Shown: positions 8,588 through 18,683, counted from the stretch's first letter. The stretch is 34,734 nt of DNA from Paenibacillus etheri (GCF_001012825.1 NZ_LCZJ02000087.1:1-34734), one strand, 5' to 3'. The notes: generated by a model not told the origin, from the sequence alone. Numbers and translations: made by a program.

Positions 8588-9022
8588 ATGTTATTCTCTA
8601 AAATTTTACTCGCCTATGATGGATCTAAGGCTTCTAATCAAGCATTGGAGCGCGCAATTGAACTCGCAAAAGTAACACCGGGCTCTACGATGCATGTCGT
8701 TCACGCATTTGAATTCCCAAGATTTTTTATCGGAGAAGCTCTAGCACCACTACCGGCTTCAGTAAATAAAGAATATTATGATTTAGCAGTGCAGACTACA
8801 GAAGAGGTGAAGGGACGCCTTGAGGCTGAAGGCTTGAATGCTGAGGTTGAGCTATTACAAGGATCTCCCGCTGAAGTGATTTTGAAATATGCTAAGGAAC
8901 ATGCTATAGATGTAATTGTTATCGGCAGCCGCGGACTTGGCGGAATACGTGAATTTGTCCTGGGAAGTGTGAGTCATAATGTAGTACAAAGCGCTCGCAT
9001 TCCGGTGTTGGTAGTAAAATAA
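8588..9022 (+). CDS. Universal stress protein, UspA family
   Basis: A 144-residue single-domain UspA protein. The N-terminal KILLAYDGSKASNQAL carries the conserved Asp of the nucleotide site. Near the C-terminus GSRGLGGIREFVLGS fits the G-2x-G-9x-G(S/T) ATP-binding pattern, so it is probably of the ATP-binding subclass. A GTG at 8579 opens the frame, but GAGGTGG directly in front of the ATG at 8588 favours the ATG. Members act in the cytoplasm in stress survival. The exact role here is unknown. A terminator follows within 11 bp. Confidence 0.92.
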   Translation: MLFSKILLAYDGSKASNQALERAIELAKVTPGSTMHVVHAFEFPRFFIGEALAPLPASVNKEYYDLAVQTTEEVKGRLEAEGLNAEVELLQGSPAEVILKYAKEHAIDVIVIGSRGLGGIREFVLGSVSHNVVQSARIPVLVVK

Positions 9023-9032
9023 TATAAAGTTG

Positions 9033-9060
9033 AAAGGGACGCTTATGGCGTTCCTTTTTT
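9033..9060 (+). terminator. Rho-independent terminator after the UspA gene
   Basis: AAAGGGACGC (9033-9042) pairs with GCGTTCCTTT (9048-9057) around a five-base loop. A T-run follows. Confidence 0.88.
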
Positions 9061-9178
9061 CAAATATAAGAAAGTATAAGTTTTACGCTTAATATAACAT
9101 CTGTTGTTAGAGCTAAGAGTGTACGGAAAGAAGTCTTTATCATCAAAATAAGTGGCTATTGAGAATTTAAATACGCCT

Positions 9179-9222
9179 AAAAGCGAACATTTAGTAATCG
9201 GAATTTACCAATGTTCGTGTTT
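9179..9222 (+). promoter_or_regulatory. Tandem PurR boxes in inverted orientation
   Basis: AAAAGCGAACATT (9179-9191) and AATGTTCGTGTTT (9210-9222) are facing copies of the Bacillus PurBox (core CGAAC). They are separated by 18 nt, similar to the B. subtilis pur operon. The second ends four bases before the -35 element. PurR bound here represses, and PRPP relieves repression. This is known for Bacillus and inferred here. The rest of 9061-9178 is AT-rich with no gene seen. Confidence 0.88.
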
Positions 9223-9225
9223 GAG

Positions 9226-9255
9226 TTGACATCCTGTGTAGGGGATTGTTAAACT
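9226..9255 (+). promoter_or_regulatory. Sigma-A promoter of the purine operon
   Basis: A perfect TTGACA (9226-9231) is followed 18 nt later by TAAACT (9250-9255), preceded by an extended -10 TGT. Transcription would begin near 9262, directly in front of the riboswitch. Confidence 0.7.
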
Positions 9256-9269
9256 GATGTCATGAGCAA

Positions 9270-9336
9270 CTCGTATAAAACCGGGGATATGGCCCGGAAG
9301 TTTCTACCCGGGAACCGTAAATTACCGGACTACGAG
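9270..9336 (+). ncRNA. Purine riboswitch aptamer, guanine type
   Basis: The three-way junction aptamer is clear. P1 is CTCGTA/TACGAG (9270-9275 with 9331-9336). P2 is CCGGG/CCCGG with loop GATATGG. The core is AGTTTCTACC. P3 has the ACCGTAAAT loop. The 3' junction reads GGACTAC, with C at the position equivalent to C74 of the xpt riboswitch, which pairs with guanine; adenine riboswitches have GATTA. It lies in the 5' leader of purE and should reduce transcription of the operon when guanine or hypoxanthine is plentiful. Confidence 0.95.
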
Positions 9337-9399
9337 GAAATAGGATGATAGAATGCAGCAATGCGGTCCGAGTAACGGAGTGATGCATTGTGCCGTTTT

Positions 9400-9449
9400 C
9401 CGCGCTTAATGCAGCCTAGTGATAGGCAAGCGGATTATTTTATTTTTTC
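9400..9449 (+). terminator. Leader hairpin with T-rich tail, possible riboswitch terminator
   Basis: CCGCGCTT (9400-9407) pairs with AAGCGG (9428-9433), with one unpaired GC. An inner GCCT/AGGC hairpin sits on top, and the tail ATTATTTTATTTTTT follows. It lies between the aptamer and purE and could be part of the expression platform. Confidence 0.5.
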
Positions 9450-9463
9450 CTAATTTCTTTATT

Positions 9464-9512
9464 AGTCCGATCCTCCCGCAGCAAAATGCGTCTGGTCATC
9501 GGGCTTTTTTTA
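9464..9512 (+). terminator. Leader terminator in front of purE
   Basis: AGTCCGAT (9464-9471) pairs with ATCGGGCT (9498-9505), with one G-T pair. An inner CGCA/TGCG hairpin sits inside and seven Ts follow. Its position, about 130 nt after the aptamer and 55 nt before purE, suits transcription attenuation. Which competing antiterminator forms was not resolved. Confidence 0.75.
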
Positions 9513-9567
9513 TTCTAATTCACAAGATAAAGATATCCATACTAGTGATCGGAAGGTAGGTCGAATC

Positions 9568-10053
9568 ATGTCTGTGCAGGTAGCTGTTATCATGGGCAGT
9601 AAATCGGATTGGGATACGATGGAGCACGCTTGTACGGTGCTTGAAGAGCTGGGATTATCTTATGAGAAGAAGGTAGTATCTGCGCACCGGACGCCGGACT
9701 TAATGTTCAGCTATGCGGAGGAAGCAGCGGGCCGGGGCATTCGCGTCATTATTGCGGGAGCGGGTGGTGCCGCGCATTTGCCGGGTATGGTGGCAGCAAA
9801 GACGATCCTGCCTGTGATTGGAGTGCCAGTGCAGTCGAAGGCGCTTAATGGACTGGATTCGCTTCTCTCCATCGTGCAGATGCCAGGAGGCATTCCAGTG
9901 GCAACGGTAGCCATTGGTAAGGCAGGAGCCATTAATGCGGGCCTCCTGGCCGCACAGATTATCGGAGCGTTCGATCCAGAAGTGCAGCAGCGCGCGCAGC
10001 TGCGGCGGGATGCGATCCGCGATGAAGTCCTTGAAAGCAGCGACAGCTTATGA
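9568..10053 (+). CDS. purE: N5-carboxyaminoimidazole ribonucleotide mutase
   Basis: The 161-residue class I PurE converts N5-CAIR to CAIR in de novo purine synthesis. The GSKSDWDTM segment (10-18) and SAHRTPD (38-44, with the catalytic His40) are present, as are the [12 protein letters not shown] loop and [17 protein letters not shown] near the C-terminus. The ATG follows GGAAGGTAGG. It is the first gene of the pur operon, after the riboswitch leader. Its last four bases overlap purK (ATGA). The 3' end is noticeably GC-rich. Confidence 0.97.
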   Translation: MSVQVAVIMGSKSDWDTMEHACTVLEELGLSYEKKVVSAHRTPDLMFSYAEEAAGRGIRVIIAGAGGAAHLPGMVAAKTILPVIGVPVQSKALNGLDSLLSIVQMPGGIPVATVAIGKAGAINAGLLAAQIIGAFDPEVQQRAQLRRDAIRDEVLESSDSL

Positions 10054-11285
10054 GACCGGAGGAGCTGAAGCTGCAGGAGGATGGCGGTGCTAACTCGCCA
10101 GCCGCTATGGATGCGTCCGGCACGGACACCGTCCGGACGCTACTGCCCGGCGCGACCGTCGGCGTGCTCGGCGGCGGGCAGCTCGGGCGGATGATGGCGC
10201 TGGCTGGCAGCGCCATGGGTTACCGCTTCGTGGCGCTGGACCCTGCGCCGGATGCGCCTAGCGGTCAAGTTACGCCGCAGATTACAGCGGCGTATAACGA
10301 CCGGGACGCGGCGCGGGAGCTAGCCCGCCGCTCGGACGTCATCACGTACGAGTTCGAGAACGTCGATGCGGGAGTTGCCGCGCTGTTGACGGAGGAATCG
10401 TACGTGCCGCAGGGCAGCGCGCTGCTGTATACGACGCAGCATCGGCTGCGCGAAAAAGCCGCCATCGAGGAGGCAGGCGTACCCGTCGCCCCGTACCGGA
10501 AGGTGGATAGCCTTGCGGAGCTGAAAGTGGCGGCGGCTGAACTTGGACTTCCCTGTGTGCTGAAGACAGCCACAGGCGGTTATGACGGTAAGGGACAAGC
10601 CGTGATCCGTCAGGAAGAAGAGCTGGAAGAAGCCTTCCGGCAAGTAGCGCCAGGTGAGGTAATCCCGGAGCTGGTGCTTGAGAAATTTGTAGCTTTCAAG
10701 TGTGAAATATCCGTTGTTGTAGCACGCAGTGCATCTGGAGAGGTTAAGAGCTTCCCTCCCTCTGAGAATATTCATGTGAATAATATTTTGCATCTGTCGA
10801 TTGTGCCTGCAAGAGTGTCAGAGGAGATTCAGCTTAGAGCATGCGAATTGGCAGAGACATTAATCGCTGGACTTGATGCGGTTGGGCTACTGGCGGTGGA
10901 AATGTTCGTCACAGAGGATGGACAATTGTTCGTCAATGAGCTGGCACCAAGGCCGCATAACTCCGGACACTACACCATGGATGCTTGCACGACTTCACAG
11001 TTCGAGCAGCATGTCCGGGCGATCTGTAATCTACCGCTGGGAGATACAACGCTTTTGACACCTGTAGTTATGGTAAATGTACTAGGCCAGCATTTGGATG
11101 GCGCCATTAAAGCGACCTGTACACAGGACGAAAAAGATAATAAGCTGGGTGTTGTACCTAAGCTTCATATATATGGCAAGACTGAGAGTAAGACCGGCCG
11201 CAAGATGGGCCATATCAATCTGCTCTGCAAGGATACCGGAGACGGCTTGTCCTGGGTGGAGCAATCTAAACTTTGGAGGAACTAA
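10050..11285 (+). CDS. purK: 5-(carboxyamino)imidazole ribonucleotide synthase
   Basis: This ATP-grasp enzyme makes N5-CAIR from AIR, bicarbonate and ATP, handing it to Pur[13 protein letters not shown] (about residues 38-49) starts the N-terminal fold, [16 protein letters not shown] is the ATP-grasp loop, and [14 protein letters not shown] lies near the active site. With the ATG overlapping the purE stop, the protein has 411 residues and about 30 extra residues before the usual start. A second in-frame ATG at 10107 lacks a ribosome site. The first roughly 450 bp are much richer in G+C (CGG, GCG, CTG codons) than the rest of the gene, which is unusual. The C-terminus ends 5 bp before the purB ATG. 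Confidence 0.95.
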   Translation: MRPEELKLQEDGGANSPAAMDASGTDTVRTLLPGATVGVLGGGQLGRMMALAGSAMGYRFVALDPAPDAPSGQVTPQITAAYNDRDAARELARRSDVITYEFENVDAGVAALLTEESYVPQGSALLYTTQHRLREKAAIEEAGVPVAPYRKVDSLAELKVAAAELGLPCVLKTATGGYDGKGQAVIRQEEELEEAFRQVAPGEVIPELVLEKFVAFKCEISVVVARSASGEVKSFPPSENIHVNNILHLSIVPARVSEEIQLRACELAETLIAGLDAVGLLAVEMFVTEDGQLFVNELAPRPHNSGHYTMDACTTSQFEQHVRAICNLPLGDTTLLTPVVMVNVLGQHLDGAIKATCTQDEKDNKLGVVPKLHIYGKTESKTGRKMGHINLLCKDTGDGLSWVEQSKLWRN

Positions 11286-11290
11286 AGAAT

Positions 11291-12586
11291 ATGATCGAAC
11301 GTTACAGCAGACCTGAGATGCGAGCTATTTGGACGGAGGAAAATAAATTCAAAGCGTGGCTGGAAGTTGAGATTTGCGCTTGTGAAGCATGGGCTGAGCT
11401 GGGAGTAATCCCGCACGAAGACGCAGATAAACTGCGTAAGGACGCTAAATTCGACATCGCACGCATTGATGAAATAGAACAAGAGACTCGTCATGACGTT
11501 ATCGCATTTACACGTGCGGTTTCCGAGAGCCTTGGTGCAGAACGCAAATGGGTTCACTACGGTCTTACTTCTACTGACGTGGTAGATACGGCGCTAGGTT
11601 ACTTGCTGCGTCAAGCAAATGAAATTCTTGAGAAGGATATCATCAACTTTATTGAGATCCTTAAAGATAAAGCTGTTGCTTACAAGGATACGCCGATGAT
11701 GGGCCGTACGCATGGTGTTCATGCCGAGCCAACTACCTTCGGTCTGAAAATGGCACTATGGTACGAAGAAATGAAACGTAACCTGGAGCGTTTCCGCCAT
11801 GCTGCGAATGGAGTGCAGTTCGGTAAAATCTCCGGTGCCGTTGGTACGTACGCTAACATCGATCCTTTTGTAGAAGAATTCGTTTGCCGCAAGCTTGGCA
11901 CAAGCCCAGCTCCAATCTCTACACAAACTCTGCAGCGTGACCGTCACGCTGAATACATGGCTGCTCTTGCTTTGGTAGCGACTTCGTTAGACAAATTCGC
12001 TACTGAAATCCGCGCCCTGCAAAAGAGTGAGATTCGTGAAGTGGAAGAAGCTTTTGCCAAAGGTCAAAAGGGTTCATCCGCTATGCCTCACAAACGGAAC
12101 CCCATTGGCTGCGAGAATATTTCCGGTCTGTCCCGCGTGATTCGCGGACATATGGTTACAGCTTACGAGAACGTGCCACTCTGGCATGAACGCGATATCT
12201 CGCACTCCTCTGTGGAACGTATCATCCTTCCGGATGCGACAATGCTGCTCAACTACATGCTGAACCGTTTCGGAAACATCGTGAAGAACCTGACTGTATT
12301 CCCAGAGAATATGAAGCGTAACATGAACCGTACCTTCGGCGTTCCTTTCTCCGGTCGGATCCTGACTAAACTGATCGACAAAGGCCTTAGCCGTGAGCAA
12401 GCGTACGATACCGTTCAACCGCGTGCTATGCAAGCATGGGAAGAGCAAAAACAATTCCGCGATATCGTGGAAGCTACACCTGAAATCACTAACGTTCTTA
12501 CCCCGGAAGAAATTGAAGATGCATTTAACCCTTCTTGGCACCTTAAGCATGTGGACACCATCTTCCGCAAGCTAGAGCTTATCTAA
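11291..12586 (+). CDS. purB: Adenylosuccinate lyase
   Basis: This 431-residue fumarase/aspartase-superfamily enzyme acts twice in the pathway, cleaving SAICAR to AICAR and adenylosuccinate to AMP, each time releasing fumarate. It carries [14 protein letters not shown] (His-containing active-site loop) and the signature [16 protein letters not shown], whose flexible loop holds the catalytic Ser. The ATG at 11291 is chosen over an upstream frame opening at 11273 because GGAGG at 11276-11280 fits it and family members begin [10 protein letters not shown]. It lies 5 bp after purK, inside the pur operon. Confidence 0.97.
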   Translation: MIERYSRPEMRAIWTEENKFKAWLEVEICACEAWAELGVIPHEDADKLRKDAKFDIARIDEIEQETRHDVIAFTRAVSESLGAERKWVHYGLTSTDVVDTALGYLLRQANEILEKDIINFIEILKDKAVAYKDTPMMGRTHGVHAEPTTFGLKMALWYEEMKRNLERFRHAANGVQFGKISGAVGTYANIDPFVEEFVCRKLGTSPAPISTQTLQRDRHAEYMAALALVATSLDKFATEIRALQKSEIREVEEAFAKGQKGSSAMPHKRNPIGCENISGLSRVIRGHMVTAYENVPLWHERDISHSSVERIILPDATMLLNYMLNRFGNIVKNLTVFPENMKRNMNRTFGVPFSGRILTKLIDKGLSREQAYDTVQPRAMQAWEEQKQFRDIVEATPEITNVLTPEEIEDAFNPSWHLKHVDTIFRKLELI

Positions 12587-12964
12587 AAAAAAGATAGGTT
12601 AGTGGTGAACTAAGGAGCGCAGCAATAAATAGGCGGAAGAGTTGTGGAAAGAGCTTAATTGTTCAGTAGAGCAGGATGGTATGAGGTTTGCAATATGGAT
12701 TAAGGTTGAAGAAGGAACGAAGAGAATTTTTGGAACTGTAGAAGCGTAGCGTTCGCCTTTATCCTCGGATTTCTACCGCGAGAAGCGGTTCAAATCAAGA
12801 AATCTGAGGGTAACAGCGATCGGAAGTCCAAACATTTCTCGCAGTGGTCCCGTTTAACCAGATCTTTATTTCAGACTTCACAATTCCTCGGAAGAATAAT
12901 TCGAGCTTGGAGCGACTTTTACGCAGATATAAATCAAGATCATTAGTTCAAGGGAGGAAAGGTC
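12587..12964 (+). other. purB-purC intergenic spacer
   Basis: A 378-bp gap without a convincing ORF. It contains a copy of the 108-nt structured repeat at 12727-12834. No terminator with a T-run is visible, so the pur transcript probably continues through it. The purC ribosome site (AAGGGAGGAAAGG) is at the right end. Nothing else is recognised. Confidence 0.7.
12727..12834 (+). repeat. 108-nt structured repeat, copy A
   Basis: The outer arms TTTGGA (12729-12734) and TCCAAA (12827-12832) enclose three parts. The first is a small hairpin, AAGCG-TAGCGTT-CGCCT (12742-12758). The second is a long stem, CCTCGGATTTCT (12763-12774) with AGAAATCTGAGG (12798-12809), capped by ACCGC/GCGGT. The third is CTGT/ACAG. 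The copy at 19340-19447 is about 85% identical and differs in the long stem by paired changes that keep the pairing. No ORF fits. The strand is given as that of the pur operon, but the arms are inverted, so the true orientation is not certain. Confidence 0.8.
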
Positions 12965-13855
12965 ATGACATCGTCGGCCGTATCCACAGCCGTGGAACTC
13001 ATCAATGCGCCGCTGCTCTATAAAGGAAAGGTTCGTGAGCTGTACGATTTAGGGGAGAATGTACTGATCGTCGTTACGGATCGGATATCTGCTTTTGACT
13101 ATGTACTGGACCCAGCGGTACCTGAAAAGGGTAATGTGCTTAACCGTCTGAGTGCGTTCTGGTTCGGAAAGACCAAAGAGCGGATGGAGAATCATGTCGT
13201 TCATATCGATGTGGATCTGCTCGGAGACATCGTTAAGGACAAAGAGGCACTCAGAAACCGTGTTATGGTGGTACGCAAAGCGGAGCGCATTGACATCGAA
13301 TGTGTTGTGCGTGGGTGCATCACTGGTGGGGGCTGGAGACAGTATCAAGAAACCGGCAAAGTGAATGGTATTGAGCTTCCTAAGGATTTGCGCAAAAATG
13401 CGCTGCTGGCACAGCCAATCTTTACCCCTGCGGCTAAAAACGATGTAGGTCATGATGAGGATATTCCTTTTGAAAAAATGCAGGAGTTAATCGGTGCTGA
13501 TCTAGCACTTGAGCTGCGGGAGAAGAGCTTGCAGTTGTTCTCTTTTGCCAGAGAGTACTGTGCTGAGCGGGGAATCATTCTTGCAGATTGTAAATTCGAA
13601 TTCGGCTTGCTGGATGGCAAGGTGATTCTAATTGATGAGATTTTTACGCCGGATGCTTCTCGTTTCTGGGCCAAGGACAAATATGCTCTTGATATCGAAA
13701 TTGATAGCATGGATAAAGAGCCTGTTCGTACGTATCTATCTGAATCCTCCTGGGATAAAAATAGCAAACCTGATCCACTTCCGCTAGAAGTAGTTGAAGA
13801 AACTACGCGCCGTTATCTGGACATTTATCATCGTCTTACTGGCAAGTCTTTATAG
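12965..13855 (+). CDS. purC: Phosphoribosylaminoimidazole-succinocarboxamide synthase
   Basis: This 296-residue SAICAR synthetase joins CAIR and aspartate using ATP. It shows the N-terminal LLYKGKVRELYDLGENVLIVVTDRISAFD nucleotide-binding segment, the CVVRGCITGGGW stretch, LADCKFEFGL, and the signature LIDEIFTPDASRFW. The length is that of the longer form, rather than the roughly 240 residues of the B. subtilis enzyme. The ATG follows a strong AAGGGAGGAAAGG. It is the fourth gene of the operon, separated from purB by the repeat-bearing spacer. Confidence 0.96.
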   Translation: MTSSAVSTAVELINAPLLYKGKVRELYDLGENVLIVVTDRISAFDYVLDPAVPEKGNVLNRLSAFWFGKTKERMENHVVHIDVDLLGDIVKDKEALRNRVMVVRKAERIDIECVVRGCITGGGWRQYQETGKVNGIELPKDLRKNALLAQPIFTPAAKNDVGHDEDIPFEKMQELIGADLALELREKSLQLFSFAREYCAERGIILADCKFEFGLLDGKVILIDEIFTPDASRFWAKDKYALDIEIDSMDKEPVRTYLSESSWDKNSKPDPLPLEVVEETTRRYLDIYHRLTGKSL

Positions 13856-13982
13856 CTCAACATTGTGTGTTTACTCATGGGAATAAATTAAGTATGTGTT
13901 TTTTAAGCTAGAGTTACTTTTAGTAGAGTTTCAGCTTTCAGAAAGTATATACACATAAAAATTTAGGAGGAACTACAAGCAT

Positions 13983-14228
13983 ATGTTAAAAGCGACGGTA
14001 TATGTCACCATCAAGAAAAGCGTTCTCGATCCACAAGGTGTAGCGGTGCAAGGAGCACTTCATTCAGTAGGTTTTCAAGAAGTTGAAAGTTTGCGTATTG
14101 GGAAATATATGGAGCTGACTTTGGACACGGATAACCGTGCTGAAGCAGAAGTACGTCTCAAGGAAATGTGCGAAAAGCTACTTGCCAACACGGTGATCGA
14201 GGATTACCGCTACGAATTGGAGGACTAA
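13983..14228 (+). CDS. purS: FGAM synthase subunit PurS
   Basis: The 81-residue PurS is the small structural subunit that brings the glutaminase PurQ and the synthetase PurL together in Gram-positive FGAM synthase. It has the typical [24 protein letters not shown] opening and the G[15 protein letters not shown] core. The ribosome site is TTAGGAGGAACTACAAGC, the same 18 bases as in front of the DUF3048 gene. It follows a 127-bp AT-rich gap with no other feature seen. purQ starts 5 bp after its stop. Confidence 0.96.
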   Translation: MLKATVYVTIKKSVLDPQGVAVQGALHSVGFQEVESLRIGKYMELTLDTDNRAEAEVRLKEMCEKLLANTVIEDYRYELED

Positions 14229-14233
14229 ACGAC

Positions 14234-14923
14234 ATGAAATTTGCTGTACTTGTCTTCCCAGGCTCTAACTGTGATATTGATTGCTACAAGGCGGTAGAGG
14301 ACAGTCTCGGCGAACCAGTCGATTATGTGTGGCATACAGCGACAGATTTGTCGGCGTATGATTGCATTTTGGTTCCAGGCGGCTTCTCATATGGTGATTA
14401 CCTGCGCTGCGGCGCGATTTCAAGATTTGCTCCTGTAATGGTTGAAGTTGCTAAAGCAGCAGAGCAAGGCAAATTCGTGCTAGGCATTTGCAATGGGTTC
14501 CAAATTCTTACTGAGGCTGGTTTGTTGCCAGGCGCGCTGCGTCGTAACATGTCCATGAAGTTCCGTTGTCATGATACAGTGCTTAAGGTTGTTAATAACG
14601 AAACCCCATTTACTATTGACTATGCTAAGGATGAAGAAATCATCATCCCGATCGCTCACGGTGAAGGTAACTATTACTGTGATGAAGAGACTTTAGCAGA
14701 ACTGAAAGCTAACCATCAGATCGTGTTCACATACAGCGATAATCCAAACGGCTCTGTAGCTGATATTGCGGGTGTTAGTAATGTGCAGGGTAATGTAGTC
14801 GGCATGATGCCTCACCCTGAGCGTGCAGCTAACAGCTTACTCGGATCAGAAGATGGCAAACGGATGTTCACATCTATACTGAAGACTTGGAGGGATCGTC
14901 ATGACGCAGCAAGTATCCGTTAA
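14234..14923 (+). CDS. purQ: FGAM synthase subunit PurQ (glutaminase)
   Basis: The 229-residue class I glutamine amidotransferase supplies ammonia to PurL. The nucleophile Cys is in [18 protein letters not shown], the oxyanion region is [15 protein letters not shown], and the catalytic His/Glu are in GMMPHPERA. The frame is open further upstream to 14168, but the ATG at 14234 follows GGAGGACT in the end of purS, and the product [14 protein letters not shown] fits the family exactly. The 3' end overlaps purL by 23 bp, as expected for obligate partners. Confidence 0.97.
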   Translation: MKFAVLVFPGSNCDIDCYKAVEDSLGEPVDYVWHTATDLSAYDCILVPGGFSYGDYLRCGAISRFAPVMVEVAKAAEQGKFVLGICNGFQILTEAGLLPGALRRNMSMKFRCHDTVLKVVNNETPFTIDYAKDEEIIIPIAHGEGNYYCDEETLAELKANHQIVFTYSDNPNGSVADIAGVSNVQGNVVGMMPHPERAANSLLGSEDGKRMFTSILKTWRDRHDAASIR

Positions 14924-17147
14924 GGAACCGACCGCAGAACAGATCGCGGAGCAGAAAATTTACAGCCAATTCGGTGTGTCGGACAGCGAATATGAGCTCA
15001 TCAAGTCTTTTATGGGACGCTTGCCGAACTATACTGAAATCGGCGTGTTCAGCGTAATGTGGTCCGAACACTGTGCATACAAGAACTCGAAGCCATTATT
15101 GAAACGTTTCCCAGTTACTGGACCACGTGTCCTAATGGGACCCGGAGAGGGCGCAGGGATTGTAGATATCGGAGACAACCAAGCGGTTGTATTCAAAATC
15201 GAAAGTCATAACCACCCGTCTGCGGTAGAACCTTTCCAAGGTGCGGCAACAGGCGTGGGCGGCATCATTCGTGATATTTTTTCCATGGGCTCAAGACCTA
15301 TCGCACTGCTGAATTCCTTGCGTTTCGGCAAGTTGGAAAGCGATCGTGTGAAGTATTTGTTCGAGCATGTCGTGTCTGGCATTGCTGGTTATGGTAACTG
15401 TATCGGGATTCCAACCGTGGGCGGCGAAATCATGTTTGATGATAGCTATGACGGTAACCCACTTGTTAACGCAATGTGTGTCGGTCTAATTGATCATGAT
15501 AAAATCCAGCGTGGTGTCGCTAAAGGGGTAGGGAACCCGGTCTTCTACGTAGGTCCTCCTACTGGACGTGATGGAATTCATGGGGCTACTTTTGCATCCG
15601 TGGAACTAAGTGAAGAGTCAGAAGCTAAACGTACAGCTGTACAAGTAGGCGATCCATTTATGGAGAAACTCGTAATGGAATCTTGCCTGGAATTGATCGA
15701 TAGCGGCATCGTTATTGGGATTCAGGATATGGGTGCAGCTGGACTTACCTGCTCTAGTGCCGAGATGGCAAGTAAAGCGGGCAACGGTCTGGAGCTGTAT
15801 CTTGATCAGGTGCCACAACGTGAAGATGGCATGACCCCTTATGAAATGATGCTTTCGGAATCGCAAGAACGGATGTTGTTCGTAGTAGAACCGAAGGATG
15901 AAGCTCAGGCGCAAGAGATTTTTGATCGCTGGGGTGTAATCTGCTGTAAGGTCGGTAAAGTTACGGATGATGGTCGCTTGAAGCTGTATCATCACGGTGA
16001 GGTTGTCGGTGATATGCCAGTAACAGCGCTTGTGGATGAGTGTCCAGTCTATAACAAACCATCTGAGGTTCCTGCTTATTATGTAGAAAATGAATCGGTA
16101 GATACGCTTCGTTACGCGGAAGTTACAGATCTAGGCGGCGCACTTCGTACTGTTCTTGGATCACCAACCGTAGCAAGCAAAGCTTGGGTATACAACCAAT
16201 ATGATTACATGGTTCGGACTAGTACGGCTGTTCGACCTGGATCTGATGCGGCTGTAGTTACCATTCATGGTACACGTAAAGGACTTGCGATGACCACGGA
16301 CTGTAACGGGCGCTACGTTTATCTTGATCCTGAAGTGGGCGGACGGATTGCAGTCAGCGAAGCGGCTCGTAACATCGTTTGTTCGGGTGCTGAACCGCTT
16401 GCTATTACCGATAACCTAAACTTCGGAAACCCTGAGAAACCTGATGTGTTCTGGCAAATGGAACGTGCGGTTGATGGTATGGCTGAAGCTTGTCGTGTGC
16501 TGGATACTCCGGTTATCGGCGGGAATGTCAGTCTTTATAACGAAAATACTACGGGATCCATCTACCCAACGCCGGTTGTCGGCATGGTTGGTTTAGTAAC
16601 GGATACGGATCATATTACGACTCAAGGCTTCAAACAAGAAGGAGATTCCATCCTTCTGCTTGGCGTAACAAAAGCTGAGCTTGGTGGTAGTGAATTTCAA
16701 TATGCCGTTCATGGTGTAACGGAAGGTCGTCCTCCAGCTTTGGATTTGGCTACTGAGAAAAAACTGCTGAGCGCAGTGCTTAGCTCGATTCGCGGCGGTC
16801 TGGTGCGTTCGGCACATGACTTGTCCGAAGGCGGCCTTGCTGTAGCACTTGCAGAGAGCTGTATCAGCGGTGGCGTTGGTGCGAACGTTGAACTATCTGC
16901 TAATGGACTTAGATCCGATGTAGCATTGTTCAGCGAAAGCCAATCACGCATTGTGCTGACGGCAGCGCCTGAACGTGCGGAAGAGCTGAAAGCAGCGATT
17001 GCTGCCAGCGGCGTACCAGTGGAAATCATCGGAACTGTAGGTGGAGACAGACTGCGCGTAAATCTGGACGGTGCATCCGTATTAGATGAAGCTGTAGCAG
17101 AATTGAAATTCGTTTGGGAGGATGCTATTCCATGTCTTATGAAATAA
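14901..17147 (+). CDS. purL: FGAM synthase subunit PurL
   Basis: The 748-residue small-type PurL converts FGAR, ATP and ammonia into FGAM and needs PurS and PurQ. It carries the catalytic-His region [41 protein letters not shown], the [18 protein letters not shown] motif, and a second PurM-like half with [23 protein letters not shown] and [18 protein letters not shown]. It lacks the glutaminase domain of the large proteobacterial enzyme, in agreement with the separate purQ. The ATG follows TTGGAGGG within purQ. It overlaps purF by 16 bp. Confidence 0.97.
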   Translation: MTQQVSVKEPTAEQIAEQKIYSQFGVSDSEYELIKSFMGRLPNYTEIGVFSVMWSEHCAYKNSKPLLKRFPVTGPRVLMGPGEGAGIVDIGDNQAVVFKIESHNHPSAVEPFQGAATGVGGIIRDIFSMGSRPIALLNSLRFGKLESDRVKYLFEHVVSGIAGYGNCIGIPTVGGEIMFDDSYDGNPLVNAMCVGLIDHDKIQRGVAKGVGNPVFYVGPPTGRDGIHGATFASVELSEESEAKRTAVQVGDPFMEKLVMESCLELIDSGIVIGIQDMGAAGLTCSSAEMASKAGNGLELYLDQVPQREDGMTPYEMMLSESQERMLFVVEPKDEAQAQEIFDRWGVICCKVGKVTDDGRLKLYHHGEVVGDMPVTALVDECPVYNKPSEVPAYYVENESVDTLRYAEVTDLGGALRTVLGSPTVASKAWVYNQYDYMVRTSTAVRPGSDAAVVTIHGTRKGLAMTTDCNGRYVYLDPEVGGRIAVSEAARNIVCSGAEPLAITDNLNFGNPEKPDVFWQMERAVDGMAEACRVLDTPVIGGNVSLYNENTTGSIYPTPVVGMVGLVTDTDHITTQGFKQEGDSILLLGVTKAELGGSEFQYAVHGVTEGRPPALDLATEKKLLSAVLSSIRGGLVRSAHDLSEGGLAVALAESCISGGVGANVELSANGLRSDVALFSESQSRIVLTAAPERAEELKAAIAASGVPVEIIGTVGGDRLRVNLDGASVLDEAVAELKFVWEDAIPCLMK

Positions 17148-18628
17148 AGACCGGGAAAGAGCAGGAGACTCCTATCCTGTGGACTGGTGACTTTTACAAT
17201 GAAGGAACGGGCTCGGGAGATATTTTTGACACATTAAAAGAAGAATGCGGCGTTTTCGGGGTCTTCGGACACCCGGAAGCGGCGTCCATGTCTTATTACG
17301 GCTTGCACGCCTTACAGCACCGTGGGGAAGAAAGTGCGGGCATCTGCGTCGCAGATGGTCGTGATTTCAACTATCACCGCGGGATGGGGTTAGTAAAAGA
17401 AGTATTCGACAAGGACAAAATTGCCTCGCTGGTGGGAGACATGTCCATCGGGCATGTACGTTATTCCACCAGCGGAGACAGCCGCTTAACCAATGCACAG
17501 CCGCTCGTATTCAAATATCGTGACGGTGATTTGGCGATTGCTACGAACGGTAACATAGTAAATGAACCGTTGATTCGTAAACAGCTAGAGCAAAGCGGAT
17601 CGATCTTCCAAACCACAAGTGATACAGAAGTGCTGGCGCATCTGATTGCGCGTTCGTCAAAGGATTTTGTTGAAGCGGCTAAGGATGCGCTAAAACAACT
17701 GGTTGGCGGGTTTGCTTTTCTGCTCATGACGAATGACAAATTAATTGTCGCTTCGGATTCCCATGGTTTGCGTCCGCTTGTAATGGGACGGATCGGCGAT
17801 GCCTATATTTTTGCTTCCGAATCTTGCGCCTTAGAAGTAATCGGAGCTCAGCTGGTTCGCGATATCGAACCTGGCGAACTGCTCGTGCTCGATAAAAATG
17901 GCCTCTTAGAGGATCGTTTTACCGAGCCCAAACGTAAAGCGCTGTGCGCGATGGAGTATATTTACTTCTCTCGCCCAGACAGTGATATGAATGGCGCTAA
18001 CCTGCACACCGCCCGTAAGCGGATGGGTAGCCGAATGGCATTAGAAGCTTTCGTAGATGCTGACCTCGTAACTGGTGTGCCGGATTCAAGTATCTCGGCA
18101 GCGATTGGATTTGCGGAGCAGACGGGCATTCCTTATGAGCTTGGGCTCATCAAGAACAAGTACACAGGCCGGACCTTCATCCAGCCGAGCCAAGAGCTGC
18201 GTGAGCAAGGTGTGAAAATGAAGCTGAGCGCCGTGCGCAGTGTGGTTGATGGCAAACGTGTTGTCATGATCGATGATTCCATCGTGCGTGGTACAACTTC
18301 ACGGCGGATCGTCAATCTGCTTCGTGAAGCGGGAGCCGTTGAAGTACATGTGCGGATTACATCGCCGCCCTTCAAGAATCCTTGCTTCTACGGCATTGAT
18401 ACCCCAGACCGCCGCGATCTCATCGCGTCCTACAAGACCATTGCGGAAATGTGCGAAGAGATCAACGCCGATTCTTTGGCATTCTTGTCACCGGAAGGCT
18501 TAATCTCATCCATTGGTGGTCACAACAAAGATGATTACAAAGGCGGGTTATGCCTTTCCTGCTTCGATAATGATTACCCGACGCAGGTTGATTTTGGCGG
18601 GGCTGAGAAAGACGGCTGCTCGTGTTGA
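17132..18628 (+). CDS. purF: Amidophosphoribosyltransferase
   Basis: PurF catalyses the first committed step, PRPP plus glutamine to phosphoribosylamine. The N-terminal nucleophile Cys39 ([14 protein letters not shown]) is exposed by removal of a propeptide, which here is 38 residues, longer than the 11 in B. subtilis. The glutaminase domain has [11 protein letters not shown] and GNIVN. The PRPP loop is [16 protein letters not shown]. Cysteines in [20 protein letters not shown] and [12 protein letters not shown] match the [4Fe-4S] Bacillus-type enzyme. The start at 17132, after GGGAGGA, is preferred over 17114. It is followed by a 908-bp repetitive gap before purM. Confidence 0.96.
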   Translation: MSYEIKTGKEQETPILWTGDFYNEGTGSGDIFDTLKEECGVFGVFGHPEAASMSYYGLHALQHRGEESAGICVADGRDFNYHRGMGLVKEVFDKDKIASLVGDMSIGHVRYSTSGDSRLTNAQPLVFKYRDGDLAIATNGNIVNEPLIRKQLEQSGSIFQTTSDTEVLAHLIARSSKDFVEAAKDALKQLVGGFAFLLMTNDKLIVASDSHGLRPLVMGRIGDAYIFASESCALEVIGAQLVRDIEPGELLVLDKNGLLEDRFTEPKRKALCAMEYIYFSRPDSDMNGANLHTARKRMGSRMALEAFVDADLVTGVPDSSISAAIGFAEQTGIPYELGLIKNKYTGRTFIQPSQELREQGVKMKLSAVRSVVDGKRVVMIDDSIVRGTTSRRIVNLLREAGAVEVHVRITSPPFKNPCFYGIDTPDRRDLIASYKTIAEMCEEINADSLAFLSPEGLISSIGGHNKDDYKGGLCLSCFDNDYPTQVDFGGAEKDGCSC

Positions 18629-18642
18629 CATCCCCCTAAGTC

Positions 18643-18683
18643 CCCCTTGCAAAGGGGGATTCCGAAGGGCTCTGCCCTCCGGC
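18643..18683. repeat. Two adjacent GC-rich palindromes after purF
   Basis: CCCCCTTGCAAAGGGGG is a near-perfect short hairpin, followed by CCGAAGGGCTCTGCCCTCCGG, a second hairpin. Neither has a T-run, so neither is a standard terminator. They resemble extragenic palindromes. Confidence 0.5.

Noticed and set aside
9063-9100. Third copy of the 44-bp AT-rich repeat
   Set aside because: It has the similar opening ATATAAGAAAGTATAAG, but the middle and right blocks do not match well enough to annotate.
10265-10793. Leftward ORFs opposite purK
   Set aside because: They arise in the GC-rich segment where stop codons are rare; the sense strand encodes clear PurK.
18643-18659. Hairpin CCCCCTTGCAAAGGGGG as terminator of purF
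   Set aside because: No T-run follows, and ending transcription here would leave purMNHD without a visible promoter.
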